25,395 nucleotides of DNA from contig CALMYW010000441.1 in assembly GCA_937873665.1 (NCBI GenBank), positions 1 to 25,395 on the forward strand, written 5' to 3'. The notes below the pieces were generated by a model that made no database searches, was not told the origin of the DNA, and worked only from the letters and a program-made list of their open reading frames with translations. The DNA comes from an uncultured Sphingorhabdus sp. Lineage in GTDB: Bacteria > Pseudomonadota > Alphaproteobacteria > Sphingomonadales > Sphingomonadaceae. Position 1 is the first letter of the stretch; every line of letters starts with the position of its first letter. Made by a program: the position numbers and the translations under genes. Positions 1 to 8,230 of this stretch are shown here, one piece after another.

Positions 1-978
1 ACCCGTACGCGCGTCGGGATAGCTCGCCGCTCCCATCCGGGCCGCCCCTGCGCCAACCGATGCGGCCCCGGCCGCCATCGAGCCCGCGCCTGCGGCGAAT
101 GCGGCCGCCTGGCTGCCAGCTCGTATCGCCTCCATGCCACTCGAAACCGACGCGCCCTGCACCACGCCTTGAATGATGTTCGGCACGTACATCGCGATCA
201 TGAACACCACGACGGAGATGCCGGCGATCGCGAGCGTCGACAGGAACTGATCGCCGGTCGACGGCGAATTCGCGAGGTTGACCAGAACCTCTGAGCCGAT
301 GCGTGCGATCATCACCAGCGCCATCAGCTTCATGCCGACCGAGAAGGCATAGATGAGATAGCGGACCGCAAAATCCTTGGTGAACGACGATCCGCCAAGT
401 CCGAGCATGATCATGCCGGCAAGCAGGCCGACATACATCTCCACCATCACCGCCACGAAGATCGCCGCGACCAGCGCAAAGGCGACGACAACGACGATCA
501 TCGCGAAGACCGCGGCGATCGCCAGCGCATTGTCCTGGAACAGTCCGAATTGAGCCTTCGATGAGAGCGCGGAGGCGACTTTCAAGCCGGCGTTGAACAC
601 ATTCGCAGGGGATGCTCCACCGCCGCCGGCGCCGATCTGGAAGAGACTGTCGACCACAGCCTTCGCGAAGGCCGGGCCGCGTTCGAGAATGAACGCAAAC
701 AGGCCGATGAAAAGGATTCGACGCACGAGCTCGCTGAACCAGCTATCGAGCGAGGCCGCCTGCAGGGCGAGCCAGACAGCCGCGATGCCGATCTCGATGC
801 CGGCAAGAATCCAGAACAACGAGCGCGCCGCCTGCAGGATCGTCGTCTCCCAGCCGCGCGCGGCCGTGACCACCTCGTTCTCGAGATTGGTCAACAGGCT
901 GCCATCCTGCGCCAGCGCCGGCGACGCGAGCAGAAGCAGCATGCCGATCATCGCAAATAGGCGGCTCGCTCCCGGCAT
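1..978 (-). CDS. trbL: TrbL, conjugative mating-pair protein (3' end outside window)
   Basis: TrbL is a polytopic inner-membrane protein of the Trb type IV secretion channel and is related to VirB6. The frame starts at ATG 976-978 and stays open to base 1, giving about 326 visible residues. The N-terminus is a signal-peptide-like segment ending in ASPALA at about residue 23. Several long hydrophobic stretches follow, including FVAVMVEMYVGLLAGMIMLG, then GGSSFTKDFAVRYLIYAFSV, which is typical of TrbL. The visible end is Ala/Gly-rich, as in the TrbL tail. It begins 9 bases after the trbK-like stop and is the last gene of the operon in view; trbF, G, H and I would be expected beyond the left edge. 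Identity is recognised from family sequence and gene order. Confidence 0.93.
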   Translation of the reverse strand, partial: MPGASRLFAMIGMLLLLASPALAQDGSLLTNLENEVVTAARGWETTILQAARSLFWILAGIEIGIAAVWLALQAASLDSWFSELVRRILFIGLFAFILERGPAFAKAVVDSLFQIGAGGGGASPANVFNAGLKVASALSSKAQFGLFQDNALAIAAVFAMIVVVVAFALVAAIFVAVMVEMYVGLLAGMIMLGLGGSSFTKDFAVRYLIYAFSVGMKLMALVMIARIGSEVLVNLANSPSTGDQFLSTLAIAGISVVVFMIAMYVPNIIQGVVQGASVSSGMEAIRAGSQAAAFAAGAGSMAAGAASVGAGAARMGAASYPDARTG

Positions 979-987
979 GATCGCGCC

Positions 988-1158
988 CTACTCTTTCCAA
1001 CGCGGACGCATCTGCTGCCCGCCGGTCGTGTCGTATTCCGGTTTGGTCTCGAAGAACCCGGACGGCTTTTTGCCCTGCGACGGGGCGAGACCAAACCAGG
1101 CGCCTCCGCCCGCAAGGACAACGATTGCAATAATGAGGACGACGTAGAGCGGTCTCAC
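988..1158 (-). CDS. trbK: TrbK-like small membrane protein (56 aa)
   Basis: This short gene lies between trbJ and trbL, exactly where trbK or its alternative form sits in rhizobial trb operons. It starts with GTG at 1158, overlapping the trbJ stop by four bases (GTGA), and ends with TAG at 988-990. The product begins MRPLYVVLIIAIVVLAGGGA, one N-terminal hydrophobic helix, followed by a polar tail with a KPSGFFET stretch that ends in MRPRWKE. There is no lipobox cysteine, unlike classical RP4 TrbK, so it fits the TrbK-alt type better. The RP4 protein mediates entry exclusion; that role here is inferred from position only. Confidence 0.72.
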   Translation of the reverse strand: MRPLYVVLIIAIVVLAGGGAWFGLAPSQGKKPSGFFETKPEYDTTGGQQMRPRWKE

Positions 1159-1958
1159 CAGCGCGGCTCCATCGTCTGGCCGCCCGATGTCGACGGCGAC
1201 GTGGAGGTGAAGAACTGATCGCGCCGCGCCTGCGCGAGATCATCCTTCGCCTGCTGCGATTGAAACCAGGTCCCCATCATCGTCACCTGTTGCGAGAACA
1301 AGCCGCGCAGCTTCTGCATCTGCGCCACTTGTTGCGCGGCGATCTGATGCCCCACCTGCAGCGCCTTCATCTGACCGTCGGCGCTTTGCGACAGGCCGCG
1401 AAGCTGGCTCATCGTCGTTTCTTCCGAGGTGAACTGATCCGAGGTCAGCCCGGCCGCCTTCAAACTCGAGCCGATCGTGTCGCGGTTCGTTGTCGACCAG
1501 TTCTGCCACGTCGACGAGAAGGTCGAGCCGGTCGGCAAGTTGGTCTTGAAGTCGGCGTAGCTCTTGAATCGCTGTTTCAGGACGTCATCGGCATTGCCCA
1601 TCGAGAACGCGATGCCCTGCCCCTGGCCGACGATGTTGCGCAACTGGTTCAGGTCTCTTTCGACCTGCCCCCAGATCTGCTGCGGAAGCTGCGCGGTGTT
1701 CTGCAGCATGTTCTCATAGATCTTGAGCTGGTTCTGAATCTGCTGGGCAAGCTGCGTGATCTGCGTGATCTGGTTGTTGATCTGCTCGGTCGATTTGCCG
1801 ACCACCGCGATCAACTCCGAATTGTTGAGGAGCTGCGTCCATTCGGTTGCGCCGCCTCCGATCGCGCCGCCGCCACCGGCTGCAGCGGGCGTCGCCGCGA
1901 TGACGCAGGACAAGACCGCGATGATGGCGGGGTTACGCTGATAATAATGTGTCGGCAT
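1155..1958 (-). CDS. trbJ: TrbJ, periplasmic conjugation protein
   Basis: TrbJ is the VirB5-like component of the Trb secretion system, exported to the periplasm and needed for mating-pair formation. The chosen start, ATG at 1958, gives 267 residues and is preceded by AGGGGAGTGG as Shine-Dalgarno. The N-terminus MPTHYYQRNPAIIAVLSC continues to an ATPAAA signal-peptidase-like site, followed by a Gly-rich stretch. The middle is Gln-rich and helical (STEQINNQITQITQLAQQIQ), and QKLRGLFSQQVTMMGTW near the C-terminus is typical of the family. An upstream in-frame extension to 2063 has no support. The start lies inside the displaced 3' end of trbE, as expected for translational coupling. Confidence 0.93.
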   Translation of the reverse strand: MPTHYYQRNPAIIAVLSCVIAATPAAAGGGGAIGGGATEWTQLLNNSELIAVVGKSTEQINNQITQITQLAQQIQNQLKIYENMLQNTAQLPQQIWGQVERDLNQLRNIVGQGQGIAFSMGNADDVLKQRFKSYADFKTNLPTGSTFSSTWQNWSTTNRDTIGSSLKAAGLTSDQFTSEETTMSQLRGLSQSADGQMKALQVGHQIAAQQVAQMQKLRGLFSQQVTMMGTWFQSQQAKDDLAQARRDQFFTSTSPSTSGGQTMEPRW

Positions 1959-2103
1959 CAGCCACTCCCCTTGCTTGCAACCAGCGCACGGGCCAGTCGG
2001 GCCCGTCCGCCTGACGAAGTTCGATGATTTTTGCGAGATCGTCCTTTCCGGTCGCGCCGACAAAGGCGAGCGTCAGGCGCCCGAGCGCCATGTCGAAGAG
2101 ACG
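1933..2103 (-). pseudogene. trbE: Displaced C-terminal tail of TrbE (frameshifted)
   Basis: In a frame different from the main trbE frame, this stretch reads RLFDMALGRLTLAFVGATGK, then DDLAKIIELRQADGPDWPVR and WLQARG. This is the usual C-terminus of TrbE, where a GRRLFDMALG...FVGASGKE...WP..WL pattern follows YYVVS. The in-frame trbE product instead ends with an unrelated short tail after YYVVS. A missing base (or 4 or 7 bases) near 2102-2105 would explain the break. Restoring one base gives a continuous gene of about 810 codons ending at 1933 and overlapping the trbJ start by 26 bases, the normal architecture. It could be a true mutation or a sequencing or assembly error. Confidence 0.8.
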
Positions 2104-4364
2104 CCGGCGCTGACGACGTAATATTCGCGCTTGGGGAGCGCGGTCGCGACGATCTCGATCTGGCGCTCGTTGAAACCGAGCTTCTCGTAGAACTCGCGCG
2201 TGCCGGTCTCGCGCGCGGCGCCGTTCGGCAGGCAGATCTTGGTCGGGCAGGATTCCTTGAGCACGTCGATGATGCCCGAGCGCTCCGCGTCTGAAATGGA
2301 CTGCGTCGCCAGCACGACGGCGCAATTGGCTTTGCGCAGCACCTTGAGCCACTCACGAATCTTGTCGCGAAAGGTCGGATGGCCGAGCATCAGCCAGGCC
2401 TCATCAAGAATGATGAGGCTCGGCGCGCCGGAGAGGCGCTTCTCGATTCGGCGGAAGAGATAGAGCAGAACCGGCACGAGATTACGTTCGCCCATATTCA
2501 TGAGCTGCTCGATCTCGAAGGTCTGAAACTCGGACATCAACAGGCCGTCCAGCTCGGCATCGAGCAGATGGCCCATCGGTCCGTCGACCGTGTAGGAGTG
2601 CAGCGCGTCCTTGATCTCACGAAGCTGGACGCCGGACACGAAGTCCGACAGCGAGCGTCCCCGCGCATTCGCCATCAACGCGACCTGCCGTGCGATGGCG
2701 TTGCGATGATCCGGCGTCACCTTGACGCCCTGCAACGCCACTAAGGTCTCGATCCACTCTGCCGCCCAGGCGCGATCGGTATCGTCCTCGAGCTCGGCGA
2801 GCGGGCAGAACGACAGGCCCTCCCCTGCCCCGACGTCGTAGTGATCGCCGCCGGCCGCCGCGGTCAGCGGAAACATCGACCGCCCCTTGTCGAAACAGAA
2901 GAGCTGCGCGCCGGCATAGCGCCGAAACTGCGCGGCGATCAGGGCGAGAAGCGTCGATTTTCCCGACCCCGTCGGACCGAACACCAACGTATGCCCGACA
3001 TCGTCGACATGGAGGTTCAGCCGGAAAGGGGTCGAGCCGCTGGCCACCTGCATCAGCGGCGGCGCGGCCGGCGGATAGAACGGACAGGGCGCGGTTGGGC
3101 TGCCGGACCAGACCGCGTTGAGCGGGATCAAGTCCGCGAGGTTGCGCGTGCTGATCAGCGGCTCGCGGATGTTGGCGTACCAATTGCCCGGCAGCGAGCC
3201 GAGGAAGGCTTCCGTCGCGTTCAAGGTCTCGATGCGCGCGCCGAAGCCCTCCGCCTGGATGAGGCGTCGCACCGCCTCGGCCTTCTCGCGCAGGCGCCGC
3301 GCCTCGCTGTCGAAGATGACGACGACCGGCGTGTAATATCCATAAGCCACAAGGCCGGACGATGCCTGGCCGATCGCGTCCTCGGTTTCAGCGACCATCA
3401 AGACGGCGTCCTGATCGATCGAGCGGCTTTGCGTCTGAAAGAGCTGATCGAAGAATGGCCGCACCTTTTGCTGCCACTTCTTGCGCGTGCGCTCGAGCCG
3501 CGTGCGTGCCTCCTGATCGTCCAGAAACATGAAGCGGCTCGACCAGCGGTAGGTCAGCGGCATGAGGTCGAGCGCGTTGAGGATGCCCGGCCAGCTCTCC
3601 GCCGGAAACCCATCGATGCCGATGACGGCGAGATAGCGATCGTCGACCATCGGCGACAGGCCGTGGTGGAATTCGGCAGTCACCACGAAATCGAGATACA
3701 TCGGAATCTCGGGAAGCCGGATCGGATGGTTCTCGCCGGTAATGCAGAAGCGCACAAACTGAAACAGCTCGTCATAGCGCGCGCGGCGCACGCTGCCCTC
3801 GTCCTCGACCTCCTGCGTCTGCATGCGCCGGATCGACAGCACGTTGCCGAGATACTGCTCGACCTCGCGGATCGACGTCAGGAAGGTCTCGAGCGTCTTA
3901 TCGGCGAAGGACGTCGAGCGGCTTTCGTCATCGGAATAGACATAGCGCGACAAGCCCGACTTGCGCCGTTCGGACGGCCGATAGGTCAGGATCAGCGCAT
4001 GCTCGCTCTCGAAGTGCCCGGCGTTGGCTTCGAAGCGCCGGCGGCGCTCATTGTCGATCGCCCGCGTCACCGGATCGGGAAAGTGGCAATCCTCGCGCGC
4101 GGGATAGGCCTGCGCCGGCACGCGCACGGCTTCGACCTGAATCATCCATCCCGAGCCGAGACGCGCGAGCACCGCGTTGATCAGCCGCGAGACCTCGTTG
4201 CGCTCCACATCGGTCGAGCTTTCGCTGTCAGGTCCCGCGAAGTACCAGCCCGCCATCAGCGAGCCGTCCTTGAGCAGGACGACACCTGGCGCGACCAAGC
4301 CGGCATATGGCAGCAGGTCCGCGAAGGACGGGCCGGTATGTCGAAAGTCGCGCAACGCCACCAT
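2073..4364 (-). CDS. trbE: TrbE, VirB4-family conjugation ATPase (frameshifted 3' end)
   Basis: TrbE is the VirB4-type ATPase that powers assembly and transport of the mating channel at the inner membrane. The start at ATG 4364 gives MVALRDFRHTGPSFADLLPY, the family N-terminus, with GAGG as Shine-Dalgarno and the trbD stop 8 bases upstream. The in-frame product is 763 residues. Walker A GPTGSGKSTL is near residue 460 and Walker B LIILDEAWLML near residue 650, followed by LRKANCAVVLATQSISDAE. The frame ends in a non-family tail (SAGVSSTWRSGA) at 2073, and the conserved last 50 residues lie in another frame. Because the break follows all nucleotide-binding motifs, the shortened protein might still fold. 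A weak alternative start at 4502 lies inside trbD and is rejected. Confidence 0.93.
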   Translation of the reverse strand: MVALRDFRHTGPSFADLLPYAGLVAPGVVLLKDGSLMAGWYFAGPDSESSTDVERNEVSRLINAVLARLGSGWMIQVEAVRVPAQAYPAREDCHFPDPVTRAIDNERRRRFEANAGHFESEHALILTYRPSERRKSGLSRYVYSDDESRSTSFADKTLETFLTSIREVEQYLGNVLSIRRMQTQEVEDEGSVRRARYDELFQFVRFCITGENHPIRLPEIPMYLDFVVTAEFHHGLSPMVDDRYLAVIGIDGFPAESWPGILNALDLMPLTYRWSSRFMFLDDQEARTRLERTRKKWQQKVRPFFDQLFQTQSRSIDQDAVLMVAETEDAIGQASSGLVAYGYYTPVVVIFDSEARRLREKAEAVRRLIQAEGFGARIETLNATEAFLGSLPGNWYANIREPLISTRNLADLIPLNAVWSGSPTAPCPFYPPAAPPLMQVASGSTPFRLNLHVDDVGHTLVFGPTGSGKSTLLALIAAQFRRYAGAQLFCFDKGRSMFPLTAAAGGDHYDVGAGEGLSFCPLAELEDDTDRAWAAEWIETLVALQGVKVTPDHRNAIARQVALMANARGRSLSDFVSGVQLREIKDALHSYTVDGPMGHLLDAELDGLLMSEFQTFEIEQLMNMGERNLVPVLLYLFRRIEKRLSGAPSLIILDEAWLMLGHPTFRDKIREWLKVLRKANCAVVLATQSISDAERSGIIDVLKESCPTKICLPNGAARETGTREFYEKLGFNERQIEIVATALPKREYYVVSAGVSSTWRSGA

Positions 4365-4372
4365 CGCCGACC

Positions 4373-4672
4373 TCAATACTTGCGCCAGGGCGTTGACGTC
4401 GGCCGATACTGCGGCTGGTAGCGGATGTGCCGCAGATAGACGTGCCGCATCATCGGGTCGGCCTTCGCCATCATGCGTAAGATGCCGACGATGCCGCTCC
4501 ACACGAGGAGTCCCAGCAAGACCGAGAACCAGGTCAGCACGACGAAAATCAGAATGACGGCGGCAAGCCCAGTCATCAGCACCAGTTCGCGGTCGGCGCC
4601 GAGCAAGAGACTCGGACGTGACAGCGCGCGATGGATTCTTGAGTGATGAAGATTGGAGAACACCTCAGCCAT
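4373..4672 (-). CDS. trbD: TrbD, VirB3-like membrane protein
   Basis: TrbD is a small inner-membrane subunit of the Trb type IV secretion system, equivalent to VirB3. The start at ATG 4672 gives 99 residues and overlaps the trbC stop by 8 bases. The product begins [20 protein letters not shown] and has a GADRELVLM motif before two closely spaced hydrophobic helices (about residues 31-47 and 49-65). It ends with a basic tail, [11 protein letters not shown]. The length and layout match TrbD. A longer reading to 4744 would run deep into trbC and lacks a ribosome site. Confidence 0.92.
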   Translation of the reverse strand: MAEVFSNLHHSRIHRALSRPSLLLGADRELVLMTGLAAVILIFVVLTWFSVLLGLLVWSGIVGILRMMAKADPMMRHVYLRHIRYQPQYRPTSTPWRKY

Positions 4673-5024
4673 GCGGCAGCTCCTCCTGCTCGCTGGCCTC
4701 GACGGTGCCGATCGATGCGCCGGATGCGCCGAACAAGCCGACAATCTGTGTTGCGCCGAGCAGGATGCCGGCGACCAGCACGACGTACATGAGCCGCCGC
4801 GCGAAATCGTTCAGCTCACCGCCGAAGATCAGCATGCCGCCGGCGACCGCGACGGCCGCCAACGCAATGAAGCCCGCGACCGGGCCCGTGATCGATTGCT
4901 GGATCTGTTGCAGCGGACCTTCCCACGGCAGGCCCCCTCCCCCGCCCGCCAATGCGGGTTGCGCAGCAATGACCAACGCGGCGCATGCGACGAGACCAGG
5001 CCCAAGGCGACGTTCAAGCGACAC
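4665..5024 (-). CDS. trbC: TrbC, conjugative pilin precursor (VirB2-like)
   Basis: TrbC is the precursor of the major pilus subunit; in RP4 the mature pilin is processed and cyclised. I place the start at GTG 5024 because GAGGAGGAGCAAC directly precedes it and because it overlaps the trbB stop by 11 bases. The 119-residue product has a signal peptide (residues 1-26, ending QPALA), a Gly stretch, [20 protein letters not shown], and two membrane helices (about 48-68 and 79-98) separated by [15 protein letters not shown]-terminal tail would be removed on maturation. Confidence 0.92.
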   Translation of the reverse strand: MSLERRLGPGLVACAALVIAAQPALAGGGGGLPWEGPLQQIQQSITGPVAGFIALAAVAVAGGMLIFGGELNDFARRLMYVVLVAGILLGATQIVGLFGASGASIGTVEASEQEELPHG

Positions 5025-5976
5025 GTTGCTCCTCCTCTCGGCAGGATTGGATTCGATATTCGCCGCGCGCGAAGCCCTCGACATGAAGAATGTCGCGCAC
5101 GACGCGGCCGCGCGCGGTCTTCTCGATCGAGACGATGAGGTCGACAGCTTCGCCGATGACCGCCTGCATCGGTTGTTGGCTCGCTTCCGCCGTGAGCTGC
5201 TCGAGGCGCGTGAGCGCCGATTGCGCTGAATTCGCGTGGATCGTCGTGATGCCGCCCGGGTGGCCGGTGTTCCACGCTTTCAGAAGGGTGAGCGCGGCAC
5301 CATCGCGGACCTCGCCGACGACGATGCGATCCGGTCGCAGCCGCATCGTCGACTTCAACAGGCGGCCCATGTCGATGGTGTCGGTCGTATGCAGGGCGAC
5401 CGCATTGTCGGCGACGCATTGCAGCTCGGCCGTGTCCTCGAGGATGACGATGCGATGGTCGGGCGCGGAGGCGACCATCTCAGCGATGACCGCGTTGGTG
5501 AGCGTCGTCTTGCCGGAGCCGGTGCCGCCGGAGATGACAATGTTCATCCGTGACGTCACGGCGTTGCGGATCATGCGGGCCTGCGGCTCCGTCATGATCC
5601 GGTCGCGCACGTAAGCGGTGAGCGGGATCACTTGCGAGGCGCGCCGGCGGATCGCAAAGGCCGGTCCGGACACGACCGGAGGCAACAGTCCTTCGAAGCG
5701 GTGAGCGCCGATCGGCAGCTCGCCGGACACGATCGGACGTTCGTCGTCGACCTCAGAGTTGAGGGCATGCGCGACACTGCCGATGATGATCTCGGCCGCG
5801 GCGTTGCTCATCTGGCCGACGCGGGCGATCCCCTGCCCCAGCCGCTCGACGAACAGGTGGCCATCAGGATTGCACATCACTTCGACGACGCTCGGATCGT
5901 CGAGCGCCGTGCAGATCGTGTCGCCCAGCGCCTCCTGCAGCTTACGGACGAGGCGCGGATGGGAGCGCAGTTGCAC
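5014..5976 (-). CDS. trbB: TrbB, VirB11-family secretion ATPase
   Basis: TrbB is the hexameric cytoplasmic ATPase of the Trb conjugation machinery. The preferred start is GTG at 5976 ([19 protein letters not shown]), 13 bases after the traI stop and preceded by GAGGGAGG; this gives 320 residues. Upstream in-frame codons to 6066 lie inside traI and do not resemble TrbB. Visible motifs are Walker [10 protein letters not shown] (150-158), Asp box [11 protein letters not shown] (175-185), Walker [12 protein letters not shown] (217-227) and His box [12 protein letters not shown] (238-249). All catalytic motifs are intact. Confidence 0.95.
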   Translation of the reverse strand: MQLRSHPRLVRKLQEALGDTICTALDDPSVVEVMCNPDGHLFVERLGQGIARVGQMSNAAAEIIIGSVAHALNSEVDDERPIVSGELPIGAHRFEGLLPPVVSGPAFAIRRRASQVIPLTAYVRDRIMTEPQARMIRNAVTSRMNIVISGGTGSGKTTLTNAVIAEMVASAPDHRIVILEDTAELQCVADNAVALHTTDTIDMGRLLKSTMRLRPDRIVVGEVRDGAALTLLKAWNTGHPGGITTIHANSAQSALTRLEQLTAEASQQPMQAVIGEAVDLIVSIEKTARGRVVRDILHVEGFARGEYRIQSCREEEQRVA

Positions 5977-5989
5977 GGAACGCCTCCCT

Positions 5990-6616
5990 CTACGCCGCCG
6001 ACCGGCGGAGGCCCCCAAGGTCGGATCGGTAGCCCGGCGGTCGCACGGTCGCGAAGCTGGCATCATCGGCCGGCAGCGCGCCGGCGATGCTCAGCGTCTC
6101 GCCGATCACATGGGGCTCGCCGAGGCGCCGCATCGGCCAGCGCGCCCGGTTCAGCAGCCGCTCAAACCGCACATCGGTCGCGGTAACGATCTCCCGGTAG
6201 CCCGCCCCCATCGACCATTCGATGATTGCCGCGAACAACGTCAGCGTGGCGCGGTGCAGGCCGCGCGCCGTCACTGCCTCGACGGCGCCGGTGTCGACAC
6301 AGAAGCGCGAGCTTTCGATCATCCGGGGATGGGCTTCGAGCCGCCCGCCGGCCAGGAGCTGCGGGAAGGCGTCGGCCAGCATGGTCGGCCCGGTCGCCGG
6401 CAGGAGCCGGGCGCACCCCAGCACCGGCCCCCGCTCGGCGACCGCGAGGATGTAAACCGGGTTCAGTCGATCGAAACCACCGGTATCCACCCCGTCCTCG
6501 ATCTCCACGTCCCAACCCAGCCGTCCGCCGAACACCCTCGCCCTCAGGCGGTGCATGTCGGCGATCAGATCGCCGAACGTCCCCCGGTCTTCTGGCCTCA
6601 CCGCAATCGCCCGCAT
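5990..6616 (-). CDS. traI: N-acyl-homoserine lactone synthase, LuxI/TraI family
   Basis: This enzyme would make an acyl-homoserine lactone signal from S-adenosylmethionine and acyl-ACP. On Ti-type plasmids the signal activates TraR, which in turn drives tra, trb and rep transcription. The start at ATG 6616 is preceded by GGGAGGCGAG and gives 208 residues. The LuxI residues are present near their usual numbers: R25, F29, W35, D44, D49, R70, F84, E101 and R104, within LRARVFGGRLGW, GCARLLPATGP and ESSRF. It heads the trb operon and is divergent from repA, as in Agrobacterium Ti plasmids. No luxR/traR-type regulator is in this window. Confidence 0.95.
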   Translation of the reverse strand: MRAIAVRPEDRGTFGDLIADMHRLRARVFGGRLGWDVEIEDGVDTGGFDRLNPVYILAVAERGPVLGCARLLPATGPTMLADAFPQLLAGGRLEAHPRMIESSRFCVDTGAVEAVTARGLHRATLTLFAAIIEWSMGAGYREIVTATDVRFERLLNRARWPMRRLGEPHVIGETLSIAGALPADDASFATVRPPGYRSDLGGLRRSAA

Positions 6617-7012
6617 CTCGCCTCCCGCCGTTTTGGTTGCAGGCAGCGAGACGAACACGCGGGTTTCGGCGTGTCAGACCGTCGAATCCGACAGGCGGCG
6701 GTGAACTGAGTCGCGGGAGTGATCGTCGAACGAGGTCCGACATGGGGTGCGCGCCGCGGGATGCAAGGTCACCAACCCGTCGAATCCGACAGATGTATGG
6801 GCGCGTGTGTCTAGCAAGGCGCGTCGAGTCCAAGTGTTTGAAACGACGTATGATTGCGGTGATTGCGATGCGTGGAAACGCCGACGCGACCCTGTGCCGT
6901 TAAGGTTTCGTTAACCTCATTTCTCTGGACGGTTGCGGAGAATCGTGGCCTACGTTGGCGGGTTGAAGCCGACAAAATGGCATCAAGCCGCCAAAAAGGG
7001 CGAACCGCGCAG
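6617..7012. promoter_or_regulatory. Divergent traI/repA control region with repeated CGTCGAA-TCCGACA motif
   Basis: This 396-bp gap must hold the promoters of both the traI-trb and repABC operons. A 16-bp word, CCGTCGAATCCGACAG, occurs at 6679-6694 and again at 6777-6792. Between them, CGTCGAA (6724-6730) and TCCGACA (6736-6742) recur separated by five bases, and a weaker GCGTCGAGTCC lies at 6821-6831. The core GTCG-AATC-CGAC is itself a small dyad, and the first copy sits in a longer imperfect dyad, TGTCaGA...TCcGACA (6672-6693). Nearer repA are TGATTGCG twice (6851, 6860) and an inverted repeat GTTAA/TTAAC (6899-6915). A TATGAT at 6849-6854 could be a -10 box, but no good -35 is seen. The repeats may bind a LuxR-type regulator or the Rep proteins; the sequence does not say which. 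Confidence 0.6.
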
Positions 7013-8230
7013 ATGACCCAGACCGCACTGGAAACCGCTCGGCCCGACGACGCGGGCAGCAAGATTCGCCACCACGCGCATGTCTTGTCCTCGCAGCTTC
7101 AGACCATGCGCGCGACCATGTATCCGCCGGAGGCGCGAAAAAAGCTGCGCCCATTCCTGACGCACGAGGTGTCCAAGCTCACTTCCATACCTGAGTCGAC
7201 GCTGAAGCTGTTGTCTCAGGCAGGCCGTGGTCCCGTCCCGGACCGCCAGGAGAAGAACAATCATCGCGTCTATACGCTCCGACAGATCAACGAGCTGCGG
7301 GCGACGATGGCGGCGGAGCGACCGGCCGACGCTCTCCGCTTCCTGCCCCATCGGCGTGCAAATGAGCACCTGCAGATCGTCGCGATCGCCAACTTCAAAG
7401 GCGGCAGCGCCAAGACCACGACCGCTGTGCATCTATCGCAGTATCTCGCGCTCCAAGGCTATCGCGTGCTGGCCGTCGACCTCGATCCGCAGGCGTCGTT
7501 GTCAGCAATGTTCGGTGCTCAGCCGGAAATCGACATCGGGCCGAATGAAACGATCTATGCCGCGCTGCGCTACGACGACGATCGTCGTTCGCTCAAGGAG
7601 GTCATTCGCGAAACGTACTTCGAGGGTCTCCACCTTATTCCAGGCAACCTTGAGGTCATGGAGTACGAGCACGACACACCGCGCATCCTGGCGACGCGTC
7701 AGTCCGGCGCGGGCGGCGTGTTCTTCGAGCGACTTCGCGAAGTGCTCCATCAAGTTGAGGCGGACTACGACGTCATCGTTCTCGATACGCCGCCGTCGCT
7801 CGGCTTCCTGACGCTCGGTGCCATCTACGCTGCCACTGGCATGATCGTGACCGTGCATCCGGCGATGCTGGACGTGGCGTCGATGAGCCAGTTTCTGCTC
7901 ATGATGAGCGACCTCACCGACGAGATCAACAAAGCGGGCGCGACGCTGGCGCAGGATTTTTTTTACTACCTGCTCACGCGACACGATCCGATCGATAAGC
8001 CGCAAACAGGCATGGTGACGTTGCTCCGGCATCTGTTCGGCAGCGACGTGCTTGTGCCAACCGCAATTGCCAGCACTGCGATCGAGGCTGCCGGTCTCGC
8101 CAAGCAAAGCCTCTACGAAGTCGAGCCTGGGGCCATCCGGCGGGAGACCTATCGACGCGCGCGTGACGCAATGGACGAGGTGAACGCCGCGATCCTCGAA
8201 CTGATCACGACGAGTTGGGGGCGACCATGA
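7013..8230 (+). CDS. repA: RepA, ParA-type partition ATPase of repABC replicon
   Basis: RepA is the ParA-like ATPase that, with RepB and parS, segregates the replicon; it also represses the operon. The start at ATG 7013 (MTQTALETARPDD) gives 405 residues, the usual RepA length; in-frame upstream starts (TTG 6863, ATG 6977) lack ribosome sites. An N-terminal MerR-like DNA-binding part (ESTLKLLSQAGRGPVP...HRVYTLRQINELRA) is followed by the deviant Walker A KGGSAKT (129-135), the A' box VLAVDLDPQASLS and the switch/Walker B VIVLDTPPSLGFLT. The stop codon overlaps the repB start as ATGA. Confidence 0.96.
   Translation: MTQTALETARPDDAGSKIRHHAHVLSSQLQTMRATMYPPEARKKLRPFLTHEVSKLTSIPESTLKLLSQAGRGPVPDRQEKNNHRVYTLRQINELRATMAAERPADALRFLPHRRANEHLQIVAIANFKGGSAKTTTAVHLSQYLALQGYRVLAVDLDPQASLSAMFGAQPEIDIGPNETIYAALRYDDDRRSLKEVIRETYFEGLHLIPGNLEVMEYEHDTPRILATRQSGAGGVFFERLREVLHQVEADYDVIVLDTPPSLGFLTLGAIYAATGMIVTVHPAMLDVASMSQFLLMMSDLTDEINKAGATLAQDFFYYLLTRHDPIDKPQTGMVTLLRHLFGSDVLVPTAIASTAIEAAGLAKQSLYEVEPGAIRRETYRRARDAMDEVNAAILELITTSWGRP

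Noticed and set aside
2841..4421. 526-codon open frame on the plus strand
   Set aside because: It lies wholly opposite trbE, is Arg/His-rich and resembles no protein; it is a high-GC antisense shadow.
6899..6915. GTTAA...TTAAC as a canonical repABC parS
   Set aside because: The spacing is one base too long and the centre lacks GC, so it does not match GTTNNNNGCNNNNAAC; the repB palindromes are better candidates.
6863..7012. N-terminal extension of repA from TTG 6863 or ATG 6977
   Set aside because: There is no ribosome site and no RepA-like sequence before MTQTALETARPDD; a start at 7013 gives the usual length.
7955..7968. T8 run in repA as a slippage or frameshift site
   Set aside because: The frame runs through it as Asp-Phe-Phe-Tyr without interruption and the protein is full length.
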